A DNA stretch of 64,000 bases from Bacteroides caecigallinarum (GCF_021531075.1 NZ_JADYTJ010000001.1:62001-126000), one strand, 5' to 3'; numbered from the stretch's first letter, positions 1-9,600 are shown. Numbers and translations: made by a program. The notes: a model not told the origin generated them from the letters alone.

Positions 1-393
1 CAGGATAAAGATACAAAAAACAATCATGGACTATTGGCCAATCCTCAGACTGGAACTTCACGATTTGAAATGCAACATCTGGCCGGACTCGTTTCGCAGG
101 AAGTGGCGAAAGTTGTAGAAGGAATGCAGATTGGAGAAATATCAAAACCTTTCACTATGATAAATTCTAAAGGTAAAGAGGTTTGTGCAATAGTCAAACT
201 GAAAAACAGAATTGATGCTCACAAGGCTACTATAACCGAGGACTACCAAAGACTGAAAAGTATGGTTACTGCCAAGCGTAGTGAAGAAATAATTCAGAAA
301 TGGATTGTAGAGAAACAGAAAAATACATATGTCCGTATCAATCCAAGTTGGAGAAAATGTGACTTTAAATATCCGGGATGGATTAAGAATTGA
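1..393 (+). CDS. Periplasmic peptidyl-prolyl isomerase (SurA/PpiC type), 3' end only
   Basis: The reading frame is open from base 1 and ends at TGA 391-393, so the window starts inside the gene. About 130 C-terminal residues are visible. They fit the end of a parvulin (PpiC-type) domain, with segments such as GEISKPF and the basic, aromatic tail typical of Bacteroidetes SurA-like chaperones. In that family the protein sits in the periplasm and helps outer-membrane proteins fold. The next gene starts at or just after this stop, so the two are probably one operon, and the OstA-like neighbour also suggests envelope assembly. The N-terminal part, with signal peptide and chaperone domain, lies outside the window. 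The assignment rests on a fragment plus the gene order. Confidence 0.75.
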   Translation, partial: QDKDTKNNHGLLANPQTGTSRFEMQHLAGLVSQEVAKVVEGMQIGEISKPFTMINSKGKEVCAIVKLKNRIDAHKATITEDYQRLKSMVTAKRSEEIIQKWIVEKQKNTYVRINPSWRKCDFKYPGWIKN

Positions 394-422
394 TAAATTT
401 ACATTATTGCCTTAAAGACAGG

Positions 423-2090
423 ATGTTTGATAAAAAGAAGAAAATAATGTCATTTGGCGGGCAGAGGGTGCTAGTATTTTGTGCTCTCTGCCTGTTGGGC
501 TTTTGCCTGGCTGTTGCAAATATGCAGAATGGCAGAACACAGATGCAGCCAAAACAAAAGAGTAAGGTATATTTGTTGCGTGCCGATAAACTGAGAAAGG
601 ATGCTGCTCATCCTGATGCACAGGTCGTAGTAGGAAATGTGGTTTTCCGTCACGACAGTGTGTATATGTATTGCGACAGTGCGTATTATTACGACAAGAT
701 AAACTCTTTCGAGGCTTTCAGTAACGTAAAGATAGAACAGGGCGATACTTTGTTCCTTTATGGTGACAAGTTGTATTACGACGGATTTACGCAGATTGCA
801 CAGATGAGAATGAATGTAAGGATGGAAAACAGGACTACCACTCTGCTTACGGATAGTTTGAATTATGACAGAATATTCAATCTAGGCTATTTTTTTGACG
901 GAGGTACTATGATGGACGACCAGAATGTCCTTACTTCGGAGTGGGGGGAGTACAGTCCGGCAACAAAGTTGTCTGTTTTCTACTACAATGTGAAACTTGA
1001 GAACCCGCAGTTCACAATGTTGTCCGATACACTTAAGTACAGCACTCTTACAAAGGTTGCAAATATTGTAGGGCCTTCGGATATTTACAGCGACGATAAT
1101 TACATCTACTCCGAGTCAGGGTATTATGATACACAGACGGGGAAGGCAGATTTGTACCAACGTTCTGTGTTGACAAGCGACAGCAAAAAACTTACTGGCG
1201 ACTCTTTGTTCTATGACAGAAATACCGGAATTGGTGAAGCTTTCTCAAATATAGTGATGACTGATACTGTCAACAAAAACATGATGTTGGGAGATTATGG
1301 TTATTATAACGAAAAGTTGAAGAATGCTTTCGTCACAAAGAATGCTATAGCAATAGATTATTCACAGGGTGACAGCCTTTTCCTTCATGCTGATACTCTA
1401 AGCATGAATACGTTTCATCTTGACACAGACTCTATGTACCGCGAGGTTAGAGCCTATCATAAGGTAAGATTCTACAGAACTGATGTTCAGGGGGTGGCAG
1501 ATTCATTGGTGTTCTCTTCTAAAGATTCATGTCTGATTATGTATAAGGATCCTGTTCTTTGGAACGAAAACCAGCAGTTATTGGGAGAGCAGATTAATAT
1601 ATATATGAACGACAGTACCATAGACTGGGCGCACATTATCAACCAAGCTCTTTCTGTAGAACAGATTCCGGTAGATACAACATTGTTCAATCAGATATCC
1701 GGAAAAGAAGTCAAGGCATATTTTGAGGACGGACTTATGGAAAAGGTAGAGGTTATAGGTTCTGTCAGACTTGTGTATTATCCTATGGATTCCGACAGCC
1801 TTTTGATAGGAATGAATGTGTCCGAGACCAGCCAGCTTGACATCTATCTGGAAAATCAACAGCTTGAACGTATGGTTATGAGTCCTAAATCGAATGGAAC
1901 ACTCTATCCAATGTCGCAGAAACCGGTAGAAAAGAGTCATCTTGATAATTTTGTTTGGTTCGACTATATTCGTCCTCTCAATAAGAAGGACATATTTATA
2001 TGGCGAGGCAAGAAAGTGGAAGATCAGTTGAAGAAGAGCGTACGCGGACCGATAGAATTGCCAAACCAGCATTTGTTTAACGATAAATAG
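423..2090 (+). CDS. OstA-like protein (LptA/OstA fold, LPS transport or envelope)
   Basis: The protein is about 555 residues. A lysine-rich start and hydrophobic stretch (VLVFCALCLLGFCLAV) make a signal peptide or membrane anchor. Repeated beta-rich segments follow, with recurring pairs like YYYD, LYYDG and SLFYD, the pattern of the OstA/LptA fold that binds lipopolysaccharide in the periplasm. The frame extends back to a TTG at 390 overlapping the previous stop. I prefer ATG 423, and ATG 447 is also possible because it still leaves a hydrophobic leader. It lies between a prolyl isomerase and a small membrane protein ahead of mutL. A role in moving or modifying LPS is inferred from the fold only. 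Confidence 0.8.
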   Translation: MFDKKKKIMSFGGQRVLVFCALCLLGFCLAVANMQNGRTQMQPKQKSKVYLLRADKLRKDAAHPDAQVVVGNVVFRHDSVYMYCDSAYYYDKINSFEAFSNVKIEQGDTLFLYGDKLYYDGFTQIAQMRMNVRMENRTTTLLTDSLNYDRIFNLGYFFDGGTMMDDQNVLTSEWGEYSPATKLSVFYYNVKLENPQFTMLSDTLKYSTLTKVANIVGPSDIYSDDNYIYSESGYYDTQTGKADLYQRSVLTSDSKKLTGDSLFYDRNTGIGEAFSNIVMTDTVNKNMMLGDYGYYNEKLKNAFVTKNAIAIDYSQGDSLFLHADTLSMNTFHLDTDSMYREVRAYHKVRFYRTDVQGVADSLVFSSKDSCLIMYKDPVLWNENQQLLGEQINIYMNDSTIDWAHIINQALSVEQIPVDTTLFNQISGKEVKAYFEDGLMEKVEVIGSVRLVYYPMDSDSLLIGMNVSETSQLDIYLENQQLERMVMSPKSNGTLYPMSQKPVEKSHLDNFVWFDYIRPLNKKDIFIWRGKKVEDQLKKSVRGPIELPNQHLFNDK

Positions 2091-2098
2091 ATAATATT

Positions 2099-2395
2099 AT
2101 GGGAATGTTTACAATGAGAAAACCTAGGCCGTATCACCATGAGTATATCTATGTGGACGAGCGTAAGGAAAAATTGCAGAAGATAGAAGATACTGCAAAA
2201 CGTGAACTTGGCATGTTGCCGCCTAAAGAATTTTCGCCTGAAGATATCAGAGGAAAATTCGTAGAGGGTACCACTTATCTTAAACGTCGTAAGGAAAGTG
2301 GCAGGAAGCCGCTTAGCTATGCTACTTTGTTCATTGCAATTCTGCTACTGCTTTATATCTTGCACTATCTTGTAACGGGTAGTTTCACTTTTTGA
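2099..2395 (+). CDS. Small single-pass membrane protein of unknown function
   Basis: This 98-residue protein has a charged N-terminal part (HHEYIYVDERKEKLQKI) and one C-terminal membrane segment (about residues 75-93, ATLFIAILLLLYILHYL). It starts 8 bases after the OstA-like gene and ends 24 bases before mutL, so it belongs to the same run of genes. I do not recognise a named family. The topology suggests a cytoplasmic helical region tethered to the inner membrane. The coding potential is believable because of its tight spacing and ordinary composition, but no function can be given. Confidence 0.7.
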   Translation: MGMFTMRKPRPYHHEYIYVDERKEKLQKIEDTAKRELGMLPPKEFSPEDIRGKFVEGTTYLKRRKESGRKPLSYATLFIAILLLLYILHYLVTGSFTF

Positions 2396-2419
2396 TTAAA
2401 TAAAGGAGATACATAATTT

Positions 2420-4318
2420 ATGAGCGATATAATCCGTTTGTTGCCCGATTCCGTTGCCAATCAGATTGCAGCGGGAGAGGTTATACAGAGGCCTGCTTCG
2501 GTAATAAAGGAATTGGTGGAGAATGCCATAGATGCCGGAGCCGGACATATTGATGTGTCTGTGACTGATGCAGGAAAAACTAGCATACAGGTGATAGACA
2601 ATGGTAAAGGTATGTCGGAGACAGATGCACGTCTGGCTTTTGAACGCCATGCCACTTCAAAGATACGTGAAGCTTCGGATTTGTTCGCCCTACGGACTAT
2701 GGGATTCCGTGGAGAGGCATTGGCTTCTATAGCAGCTGTAGCCGAGGTGGAGTTACGAACAAGGCAACATGGCGAAGAATTGGGAACCTCAATTCTTATA
2801 GCAGGCTCTAAGGTTGAAAAACAGGAACCGGTGGCATGTCCCGAAGGGAGCAACTTTATTGTACGTAACCTCTTTTTCAATGTCCCTGCGCGAAGAAAAT
2901 TCTTAAAGTCCAATCAGACTGAATTAAGTAATATTATATCCGAATTCGAAAGGATAGCTCTTGTAAATCCAGATGTGTCGTTTACATTCCATCATAACGG
3001 AACTGAAATTCTTAATCTTCCGGCTATACAGTTGAGACAGCGCATAATGGGAGTATTCGGTAAGAAACTGAACCAGGACCTTCTGTCGCTGGATATAGAC
3101 ACTACGATGGTGAAAATACACGGGTTCATCGGTAAACCGGAGACTGCCAGAAAGAAAGGCGCCCGCCAGTTCTTTTTTGTCAACGGCAGATATATGCGCC
3201 ATCCATATTTTCATAAGGCTGTAGCCGATGCGTATGAACATCTCATACCTACAGGCGAACAGGTATCGTATTTTATATATTTCGAAGTTGATCCTGCAAA
3301 TATCGATGTAAACATTCATCCTACAAAGACCGAAATAAAGTTTGAGAATGAGCAGGCCATCTGGCAGATTCTGTCGGCTGCGGTAAAAGAAACATTGGGG
3401 CGCTTCAATGCAGTACCTTCAATAGATTTTGACACAGAAGGAATGCCGGATATCCCGGCAATAGACATGGCCGATTCTTTTGGTGGGGGAGTACCGACTA
3501 CATCATACGACCCTTCTTATAACCCTTTTAATCAGTCTTCTTCTATTGTTCCACCGTCCTCATATTCGTCTGCCGGTAAGAAAAAGACAGAATGGGAACC
3601 ATTCTATCAAGGTTTGGACAGACGCGAACGCCAGTCGGATGATACGATACCTGCATTTACGGATGATACGGTTTTTGCAGGAAAGTATCAAGAAGCGGAA
3701 GAGACTGCCGAACCTACTATATACGATGAACATCCTGATGCAGTAATTACAGAAAAAGCTGCACAGCATTATCAGTATAAAGGAACGTATATCCTTACTT
3801 CCGTCAAATCAGGACTTATGATTATCGATCAGCACAGAGCACATGTCAGAATCCTGTATGACAAATATATGGATCAGATACAGAAGCATGTAGGACTGTC
3901 ACAGCGTATGTTGTTTCCGGATATGATTCACTTCTCTCCATCCGAGGTTCCTGTACTGGAAGAGATAATGGATGACCTGTCATCTTTGGGATTTGAATTA
4001 AGTCCTTTGGGTGGAGGAACATACTCTATCAATGGAGTTCCTGCCGACATTGAAGGACTCAACCCGGAACAGCTTATAACCAATATCGTTCATTCGGCGA
4101 TAGAAAAAGGATGCAAGGTAAAGGAAGAAGTACAGAGTATAATAGCGCTATCTATGGCACGTGCATCGGCTATCGTTGCAGGTCAGGTGCTATCCAATGA
4201 CGAGATGAATGCTCTGGTAGACGGACTATTCTCTGCTCCGGCACCTAATTATACTCCGGACGGAAAGACGGTTCTTGCACTGATGAATGATGATGAAATA
4301 GAGAAACTTTTCCGTTGA
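2420..4318 (+). CDS. mutL: DNA mismatch repair protein MutL
   Basis: The 632 residues have the MutL layout. The N-terminal GHKL ATPase has [11 protein letters not shown] (about residues 31-41), DNGKGM near residue 60 and [10 protein letters not shown] near residue 95. A variable linker (about 340-450) and a C-terminal dimerisation domain follow. In cells MutL links MutS mismatch recognition to strand removal. The C-terminal motif that in nuclease-active MutL reads DQHAxxE(x)4E is here [12 protein letters not shown] (D470-D481), so the first Glu is Val. The later Cys- and His-bearing motif is TPDGKT (about 611-616), without Cys or His. I therefore infer a degenerate or inactive endonuclease site. 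The ATPase domain looks intact. Confidence 0.95.
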   Translation: MSDIIRLLPDSVANQIAAGEVIQRPASVIKELVENAIDAGAGHIDVSVTDAGKTSIQVIDNGKGMSETDARLAFERHATSKIREASDLFALRTMGFRGEALASIAAVAEVELRTRQHGEELGTSILIAGSKVEKQEPVACPEGSNFIVRNLFFNVPARRKFLKSNQTELSNIISEFERIALVNPDVSFTFHHNGTEILNLPAIQLRQRIMGVFGKKLNQDLLSLDIDTTMVKIHGFIGKPETARKKGARQFFFVNGRYMRHPYFHKAVADAYEHLIPTGEQVSYFIYFEVDPANIDVNIHPTKTEIKFENEQAIWQILSAAVKETLGRFNAVPSIDFDTEGMPDIPAIDMADSFGGGVPTTSYDPSYNPFNQSSSIVPPSSYSSAGKKKTEWEPFYQGLDRRERQSDDTIPAFTDDTVFAGKYQEAEETAEPTIYDEHPDAVITEKAAQHYQYKGTYILTSVKSGLMIIDQHRAHVRILYDKYMDQIQKHVGLSQRMLFPDMIHFSPSEVPVLEEIMDDLSSLGFELSPLGGGTYSINGVPADIEGLNPEQLITNIVHSAIEKGCKVKEEVQSIIALSMARASAIVAGQVLSNDEMNALVDGLFSAPAPNYTPDGKTVLALMNDDEIEKLFR

Positions 4319-4334
4319 AACGTTATAAATTTTG

Positions 4335-4422
4335 CTGCCGACGGTAGTGGGCAGAGCTGCTGACTGTTGTCAGTAGCATTACCGACCATCGTCAGCACCA
4401 CTGCCGACCATCGTCAGCATCA
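4335..4422. repeat. Four tandem 22-bp units, each hairpin-like
   Basis: Between mutL and the next gene, four units begin at 4335, 4357, 4379 and 4401, exactly 22 bases apart. Each follows a pattern close to CTGCYGAC-N4-GTCAGCA. Units 3 and 4 share 16 identical bases (4382-4397 and 4404-4419). Unit 2 forms a nine-pair stem (4356-4364 with 4369-4377) around a TGTT loop. The block is much richer in G and C than its surroundings. It could end transcription after mutL or be part of a repeat family, but no long T-run follows. Confidence 0.75.
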
Positions 4423-4473
4423 AAAAACATTTAGGCGTTTCAATGTTTATTTAATGCTTTTAAAAATGTATAT

Positions 4474-5100
4474 ATGAGATTTATTCTATTGTTCTTCATA
4501 CTGTTAGGCTTGTCAGCCAATGCTCAAAATATCAATTCAGTGTTTATTTCAATGCCTGATTCACTTTCACCGCTGCTGACGAAAGTCAATCGTCAGGATT
4601 TTGCCGATTTTTTGTCATCAGGAATGAAGGCGGTAGTCAAGAACAGGTTCGATGGTAAATCTGAAATGTTGAAACTTACGGATGATTATCTCAAGCTTCA
4701 AATCACAGAATCGTCATCAGAGGAAATGAAACTTTTACCCTTGAATGATTCTGTAAATGTGGTATGTGTGGTAAGGACATTCAGCGGTCCGGCAAACGAC
4801 AGCCAGATTTCGTTTTATTCAACTGACTGGAAGGGTTTGTCTTTGGACGATTTTATATCGCTCCCTAAACATGAAGATTTCTACCAACAGTCGACCGACA
4901 GTCTGAATACAGTATCGAAAAATGATTTTACCAAGGAAATGTTTATAATGGAAGCTGAACTTTCTGATGTAGACAACAGTATTGTATTTAGATGTAATAC
5001 TCTTGAGGCCATAGGAAAGGAAAACGCGGAACTGATGAAACCATACATGATAGATTCCTTGAAATTCGATTGGAAAGGTGGAAAGTATGTAAAGGAATAG
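4474..5100 (+). CDS. DUF3256-like exported protein
   Basis: The product is 208 residues. A short signal peptide (residues 1-17, cleavage likely after ANA) sends it to the periplasm. The remainder resembles DUF3256, a Bacteroidetes family of about 200 residues with no known function. Supporting segments are the early INSVFISMPDSLSPLL and the central WKGLSLDDF. No catalytic motif is evident. A palindromic repeat block separates it from mutL, and a promoter for the next gene lies 100 bases downstream, so it may be its own transcription unit. The family call is from memory of the pattern. Confidence 0.65.
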   Translation: MRFILLFFILLGLSANAQNINSVFISMPDSLSPLLTKVNRQDFADFLSSGMKAVVKNRFDGKSEMLKLTDDYLKLQITESSSEEMKLLPLNDSVNVVCVVRTFSGPANDSQISFYSTDWKGLSLDDFISLPKHEDFYQQSTDSLNTVSKNDFTKEMFIMEAELSDVDNSIVFRCNTLEAIGKENAELMKPYMIDSLKFDWKGGKYVKE

Positions 5101-5195
5101 TAACATCTTATGCTGTCTAAAACATGTTACTAAACATATAAAGCTGATTTTTACGTATATAGTGTCTGAAAATACGTAAAAAATGCTTAATCTGG

Positions 5196-5227
5196 TTTGC
5201 CTCCCTCCACAAAAAAACTTATCTTTA
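5196..5227 (+). promoter_or_regulatory. Bacteroidetes-type promoter for the M23 peptidase gene
   Basis: TTTG at 5196-5199 lies 20 bases before TATCTTTA at 5220-5227, one base off the TAnnTTTG consensus. Transcription would begin near 5234, leaving a leader of about 100 bases that contains an inverted repeat (5267-5274 with 5301-5308). Confidence 0.55.
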
Positions 5228-5335
5228 CGATGTTTTTTTGAAAACCTTTTTAATTTTGAGTTGTTACGTATAAGGGATTGTATGTGAAAATCGTGTTTCT
5301 CTTATACGCATAATATAAAAATATTAACGAATAAA

Positions 5336-6244
5336 ATGCTTATTAAAATTCTTAGAACATTATCGGTCGCAGCTTTTGCTTTGGTGTCTGTCAATACTTC
5401 GGCACAGGATTTACTAGCTAAGCAGGCACCTATAGACAGGAAGCTTAAGTCTGTAGACTCACTTGCTTTGGTACGTCAGATTGAAACAGAACAGGCCTTC
5501 TATCCGGCTTATTCACTGTATCCTGAATGGAGTAATGAAAGGGTTCATGCCTATGGAAAAAATGTGACAGTACCTGATACTTTCAGAATAGACCTTACAG
5601 GTTTCTGTATGCCTACTCCTCATACCAAGATTACTTCAAAGTGTGGTCCAAGATGGAGACGTATGCACAACGGACTTGATATAAAGGTATATATCGGCGA
5701 TACTATACGAGCTGCATTCAGCGGTAGGGTGAGAATCGTGAGATACGAACGTTCCGGATATGGTAAATATGTAGTAATTCGCCATGACAACGGATTGGAA
5801 ACCATTTACGGACACCTTTCTAAACAGCTTGTCAAGGAAGATCAGTTTGTAAAGGCCGGTGAGGTAATAGGTCTGGGTGGTAACACAGGACGTTCTACTG
5901 GTTCGCATCTGCACTTCGAAACAAGACTGCTTGGTCAGGTAATCAATCCTGAGTTCCTTTTCGATTTCCCAAAACAGGATATTGTAGCCGACAGTTATCT
6001 GTTCATAAAGGGAGCCAATATGTACAACTATCAGCGTACACGCGCTTTGGCAGCATTGAAGAATGGCGATATGAAGAAAGTTACAGCTGCTGCAAACTCT
6101 ATACGCTATCATAAAATCAAGAGTGGTGACACTTTGGGCTCGATATCAAGGAAATATCACGTATCAATTGACAAGTTATGTAGCTTGAACGGCATAAAAC
6201 GTACAACTGTTCTCAGAATTGGACAGGTGTTGCGTTGCTCATAA
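5336..6244 (+). CDS. M23-family metallopeptidase with C-terminal LysM domain
   Basis: The 302-residue protein opens with a signal peptide (about residues 1-23, ending NTSAQ). The M23 domain carries the zinc ligands H111 and D115 in HNGLD and H193 in HLHF, plus H160 in YGHL. A LysM peptidoglycan-binding domain covers about 257-301 (HKIKSGDTLGSIS). M23 enzymes cut peptide cross-links in peptidoglycan, and with all ligands present it should be active in the periplasm. It has its own promoter upstream and a strong terminator downstream, so it is probably monocistronic. The exact bond cut cannot be told from the sequence. Confidence 0.92.
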   Translation: MLIKILRTLSVAAFALVSVNTSAQDLLAKQAPIDRKLKSVDSLALVRQIETEQAFYPAYSLYPEWSNERVHAYGKNVTVPDTFRIDLTGFCMPTPHTKITSKCGPRWRRMHNGLDIKVYIGDTIRAAFSGRVRIVRYERSGYGKYVVIRHDNGLETIYGHLSKQLVKEDQFVKAGEVIGLGGNTGRSTGSHLHFETRLLGQVINPEFLFDFPKQDIVADSYLFIKGANMYNYQRTRALAALKNGDMKKVTAAANSIRYHKIKSGDTLGSISRKYHVSIDKLCSLNGIKRTTVLRIGQVLRCS

Positions 6245-6292
6245 TTCTGTATAATACTTTAATATAGAATCTTATTTGACGTTTATATGATT

Positions 6293-6329
6293 AAAAAAGG
6301 TGGACTGCAAAAGCATTTCCACCTTTTTT
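6293..6329 (+). terminator. Rho-independent terminator
   Basis: A perfect 12-pair stem (6293-6304 with 6318-6329) of A-run, GGTGGA and its complement ending in six T. It follows the M23 gene. The A-run on the other arm means it could work in both directions. Confidence 0.85.
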
Positions 6330-6354
6330 ATTATGCGTTTATTTGAAAAATAAG

Positions 6355-6362
6355 TAACTTTG
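6355..6362 (+). promoter_or_regulatory. -7 element (TAACTTTG) for the DUF1599 gene
   Basis: A perfect TAnnTTTG lies 20 bases before the ATG at 6382 and just after the M23 terminator. No clear TTTG is seen at -33. The leader would be only about 13 bases. Confidence 0.5.
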
Positions 6363-6381
6363 CCACATATTCGATTGGTTT

Positions 6382-6924
6382 ATGAAAGATACTAAACAAC
6401 AGTTTGAACACGTTATAGAAATATGTCGTAGCCTTTACGAAAAAAAACTGCATGATTATGGCGCAGCGTGGCGTATCATGCGTCCGTCGTCTGTAACAGA
6501 CCAGATATTCATCAAGGCTAACCGCATCCGCAGTATAGAAGTTAAGGGAGTAGCCCTTATCGACGAAGGTATCCGTTCGGAATTCATAGCAATAGTAAAT
6601 TATGGTATTATAGGTCTTATCCAATTGGAACTGGGTTTTGCCGAGACTGACGATATGAGTGTAGAGCGTGCATTGGAGATGTACGATAAATATGCCAAGA
6701 AGGCGTTGGAACTCATGTTGGCAAAGAATCATGACTACGATGAGGCGTGGCGCTGCATGCGTATATCATCGTACACAGACCTTATTCTGATGAAGATTTA
6801 CAGAACTAAGCAAATAGAAGAGCTTGGTGGCGAAACTTTGGTTTCCGAGGGAGTGGATGCCAACTATATGGATATGATTAACTATTCTGTATTCGGACTA
6901 ATAAAACTTGAATTTGGAGAATAA
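6382..6924 (+). CDS. DUF1599 protein with two copies of the domain
   Basis: This 180-residue protein contains two related halves. Residues of about 20-90 include HDYGAAWRIMRPSS and NYGIIGLIQLELG. Residues of about 112-180 include HDYDEAWRCMRISS and NYSVFGLIKLEFG. This double arrangement is the DUF1599 pattern, linked by others to nucleotide-modification domains; the biochemical role is not known to me. It is soluble, with no signal peptide. Its end overlaps the likely start of the DoxX-like gene by 17 bases, so the two are probably translated together. Confidence is high for the family and nil for a reaction. Confidence 0.8.
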   Translation: MKDTKQQFEHVIEICRSLYEKKLHDYGAAWRIMRPSSVTDQIFIKANRIRSIEVKGVALIDEGIRSEFIAIVNYGIIGLIQLELGFAETDDMSVERALEMYDKYAKKALELMLAKNHDYDEAWRCMRISSYTDLILMKIYRTKQIEELGGETLVSEGVDANYMDMINYSVFGLIKLEFGE

Positions 6925-8236
6925 GTATATAAATAGGGCAGTTTATGCAGGAGTCAATGTGTGTCGTTTTCTCCTTGCTGTAGTATTCCTGTTTTCGGGA
7001 TTTGTCAAGGCTAACGACCCTATGGGTACTGTATACAAAGTGCAGGACTATTTTGAAGTTTGGGGGCTTGCGGGTTGGAATTCCGGTTTCATACCATATC
7101 TGATAGCATGGATAATGGCTATTGTGGAATTTACTTTAGGCTCTTATATGCTTTTCGGAATCAGGCGCAGGCTGGCATCTATATCCTGTCTGCTTTTCAT
7201 GGCAGTAATGACGCCGCTTACGTTGTGGCTTGCAGTGGCCAATCCTATTTCGGACTGTGGATGTTTTGGCGATGCCATTCATCTGTCAAACTGGGATACA
7301 TTCTGGAAGAATATTGTTCTTCTTTTTGCATCTGTTGTTGTGGTGATGCGTAGCAGAAGTATTTTCAAGCTGGTAACAGATAAAATGGACTGGCTTGTGG
7401 CAATGTACAGCACAGTGTTTATTTTTCTGTTTACTTATTTCACGTTAAGCCATCTTCCAGTTTTCGATTTCCGTCCGTATCATATAGGTGCAGACATCAA
7501 AGCAGGCATGGAAATACCTGACGGAGTAAAACTGCCGGTGTATGAAACTATTTTCACATATCAGAAAGATGGTGTGAAGAAGGAGTTTACAATAGATAAT
7601 TTCCCTACTGATTCTACCTGGAAGTTTGTGGAATCGAAAACTATATTGAAGGAAAAAGGTTATGAACCGCCAATCAAGGATTTTGTGATGATTTCAAATG
7701 ATGACGGTTTCGATATTACCGAAGAAGTGCTGAGCAGCGATTATGCTTTCCTTCTTGTATCGCCCTGGCTTGAAAATGCCGATGACAGCTCTATGGACTT
7801 GATAAACGAGGTTTATGATTATTCGCTGGATCATGGATATAAGTTTTATTGTGTTACGGCATCCTCGGACGAGGCTATTTCAAGATGGCAGGATTATACC
7901 GGGGCCGAATATCCGTTTGCCACTATGGATGAGATAACTCTGAAGACTATCATACGTTCCAATCCGGGCTTGGTGTTACTTAAGGATGGAGTAGTGATAA
8001 GAAAATGGAGCAATTTTTCTTTCCCGGATGAATATCAGTTGACGGGGCCTTTGGATGAATTGCCTATAGGAAAGCTGGATGAAAATACATTTTGGACTAA
8101 AGTGACAGAAATGTTGATTTGGTTCTTCGGGCCGCTGATTCTATTTATAATGATTGATTTGCTTTGGTTGAGCATACAGCGAAAAAGAAAATTTGTACCG
8201 GCCTTTGGACAGGACAACAATGAGAAAAAGAATTGA
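6908..8236 (+). CDS. DoxX/MauE-like membrane protein with C-terminal extracytoplasmic domain
   Basis: The 442 residues begin with a membrane domain of about four helices (residues 12-150) in the DoxX/MauE style, including FLFSGFVKANDP and the cysteine motif DCGCFGD. A further helix near 160-178 leads to a soluble region (about 190-395) with a thioredoxin-like feel (SSDYAFLLVSPWL, GLVLLKDGVVIRKW) but no CxxC pair. A last helix lies at about 400-420. MauE-type proteins often serve redox or thiol maturation across the membrane; that role here is inference. No ATG suits the start. TTG 6908, inside the DUF1599 gene, or TTG 6914 are the candidates. Confidence 0.75.
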   Translation: MNLENKYINRAVYAGVNVCRFLLAVVFLFSGFVKANDPMGTVYKVQDYFEVWGLAGWNSGFIPYLIAWIMAIVEFTLGSYMLFGIRRRLASISCLLFMAVMTPLTLWLAVANPISDCGCFGDAIHLSNWDTFWKNIVLLFASVVVVMRSRSIFKLVTDKMDWLVAMYSTVFIFLFTYFTLSHLPVFDFRPYHIGADIKAGMEIPDGVKLPVYETIFTYQKDGVKKEFTIDNFPTDSTWKFVESKTILKEKGYEPPIKDFVMISNDDGFDITEEVLSSDYAFLLVSPWLENADDSSMDLINEVYDYSLDHGYKFYCVTASSDEAISRWQDYTGAEYPFATMDEITLKTIIRSNPGLVLLKDGVVIRKWSNFSFPDEYQLTGPLDELPIGKLDENTFWTKVTEMLIWFFGPLILFIMIDLLWLSIQRKRKFVPAFGQDNNEKKN

Positions 8237-8278
8237 AAGAAACCTTTTATATTTAACAAATTAATTATTTCAAACAAG

Positions 8279-9034
8279 ATGAGAAAAAACATTGTAGCAG
8301 GTAACTGGAAAATGAACAAAAACCTGCAAGAAGGTATTGCTTTGGCAAAAGAATTGAATGAAGCTTTGACAGCAGACAAACCAAACTGCGACGTAGTAAT
8401 CTGTACTCCGTTCATCCACTTGGCTTCTGTAACTCCTATCGTTGACAGCGCAATCATCGGCGTAGGTGCAGAAAACTGTGCAGACAAAGTTTCAGGTGCA
8501 TATACAGGTGAAGTTTCTGCTGAAATGGTAGCTTCTACAGGTGCTAAGTACGTAATTCTTGGTCACTCTGAACGTCGTGCTTACTATCACGAAACAGTAG
8601 AAATCCTTGAAGAAAAAGTTAAACTTGCTTTGGCTAACAACTTGAAGCCAATCTTCTGTATCGGTGAAGTTCTTGAAGAACGCGAAGCTAACAAGCAGAA
8701 TGAAGTAGTAGAAGCTCAGTTGGCTTCTGTATTCTCTTTGTCTGCTGAAGATTTCGGTAAAGTAATCTTGGCTTACGAACCAGTTTGGGCTATCGGTACA
8801 GGTAAGACTGCTACTCCAGAACAGGCTCAGGAAATCCACGCTCACATCCGTTCTTTGGTTGCTGCTAAATACGGTAAAGAAGTAGCTGAAAACACTTCTA
8901 TCCTTTACGGTGGTAGCTGCAAGCCTTCAAACGCTAAGGAATTGTTTGCTAATCCTGATGTTGACGGTGGTCTTATCGGTGGAGCTGCATTGAAAGTTGC
9001 TGACTTCAAGGGTATCATCGACGCATTCAAATAA
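8279..9034 (+). CDS. tpiA: Triose-phosphate isomerase
   Basis: The 251-residue enzyme interconverts dihydroxyacetone phosphate and glyceraldehyde 3-phosphate in glycolysis. The substrate lysine is in GNWKMNK (about residues 9-15), the electrophilic histidine in LGHSERR, the catalytic glutamate in [11 protein letters not shown], and the phosphate loop in YGGS near the end. Length matches the family. Codon choice is strongly biased (GCT, GTA, GAA, CGT), as expected for a highly expressed gene and unlike its neighbours. Two hairpins follow the stop. Confidence 0.98.
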   Translation: MRKNIVAGNWKMNKNLQEGIALAKELNEALTADKPNCDVVICTPFIHLASVTPIVDSAIIGVGAENCADKVSGAYTGEVSAEMVASTGAKYVILGHSERRAYYHETVEILEEKVKLALANNLKPIFCIGEVLEEREANKQNEVVEAQLASVFSLSAEDFGKVILAYEPVWAIGTGKTATPEQAQEIHAHIRSLVAAKYGKEVAENTSILYGGSCKPSNAKELFANPDVDGGLIGGAALKVADFKGIIDAFK

Positions 9035-9041
9035 TTTATTT

Positions 9042-9111
9042 ACAGACGTTGAAAGTCTGTAGTGTAATATTATATGACAGTATTCCGGATATTATCGTCC
9101 GGCATACTGTC
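9042..9111 (+). terminator. Two hairpins after tpiA, probable terminator or RNA-stabilising element
   Basis: The first hairpin pairs TACAGAC with GTCTGTA (about 9042-9062). The second pairs 9076-9088 with 9099-9111 with one mismatch. Only CTTTAAAAATTT follows, so termination may be partial and the SPOR gene may be read through. Confidence 0.5.
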
Positions 9112-9134
9112 TTTAAAAATTTAATCCAACCGGT

Positions 9135-9596
9135 ATGATGAAATATCTTTTATCTTTAATCTTTACTATATCTTCGGGAGCAGCCTTGGCGCAGAGCAAT
9201 ATAGTTGAAAGTCTGCAGACTAATATTCCCGGGCAGGGTAAAGTGACAGTGCATCAGGATGCGCAAATAACCGAAATGATAGGCAAACGTTTTGTCAGAA
9301 CTGGAGCTTCTGAAGCACAGAGAGTGATAAAAACGCGTGGTTATCGCGTACAGGTCTATGCAGGTAATAATTCCAGACAGGCCAGAGACGAGGCAAACTC
9401 TGTAGCAGAAAAGGTAAAGGAAAAATTCCCGGATATGCCGGTATACACTTTCTTCCAGCCTCCACGCTGGCTATGCAGGGTAGGCGATTATAAAAGTATT
9501 GAAGAGGCTCATGTTGCAATGAGGCAACTGAAGGCTGCAGGTAATTTTAAGGAAGTTGCAATAGTGCGTGAACAGATAAACATTCATATAGAGTAA
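9135..9596 (+). CDS. Exported SPOR-domain protein
   Basis: This is a 153-residue protein with a signal peptide (about residues 1-19, ending AALAQ). Its SPOR domain spans about 70-145, starting [10 protein letters not shown] and including [22 protein letters not shown] domains bind stem-stripped peptidoglycan at division sites, so a periplasmic cell-wall role is likely. The stop is four bases before the ATG of folE, which suggests co-transcription, although the two functions are unrelated. Confidence 0.85.
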   Translation: MMKYLLSLIFTISSGAALAQSNIVESLQTNIPGQGKVTVHQDAQITEMIGKRFVRTGASEAQRVIKTRGYRVQVYAGNNSRQARDEANSVAEKVKEKFPDMPVYTFFQPPRWLCRVGDYKSIEEAHVAMRQLKAAGNFKEVAIVREQINIHIE

Positions 9597-9600
9597 TATA

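Noticed and set aside
390-422. TTG 390 as start of the OstA-like protein
   Set aside because: An ATG at 423 leaves a better signal peptide and avoids a rare start overlapping the previous stop; it cannot be fully excluded.
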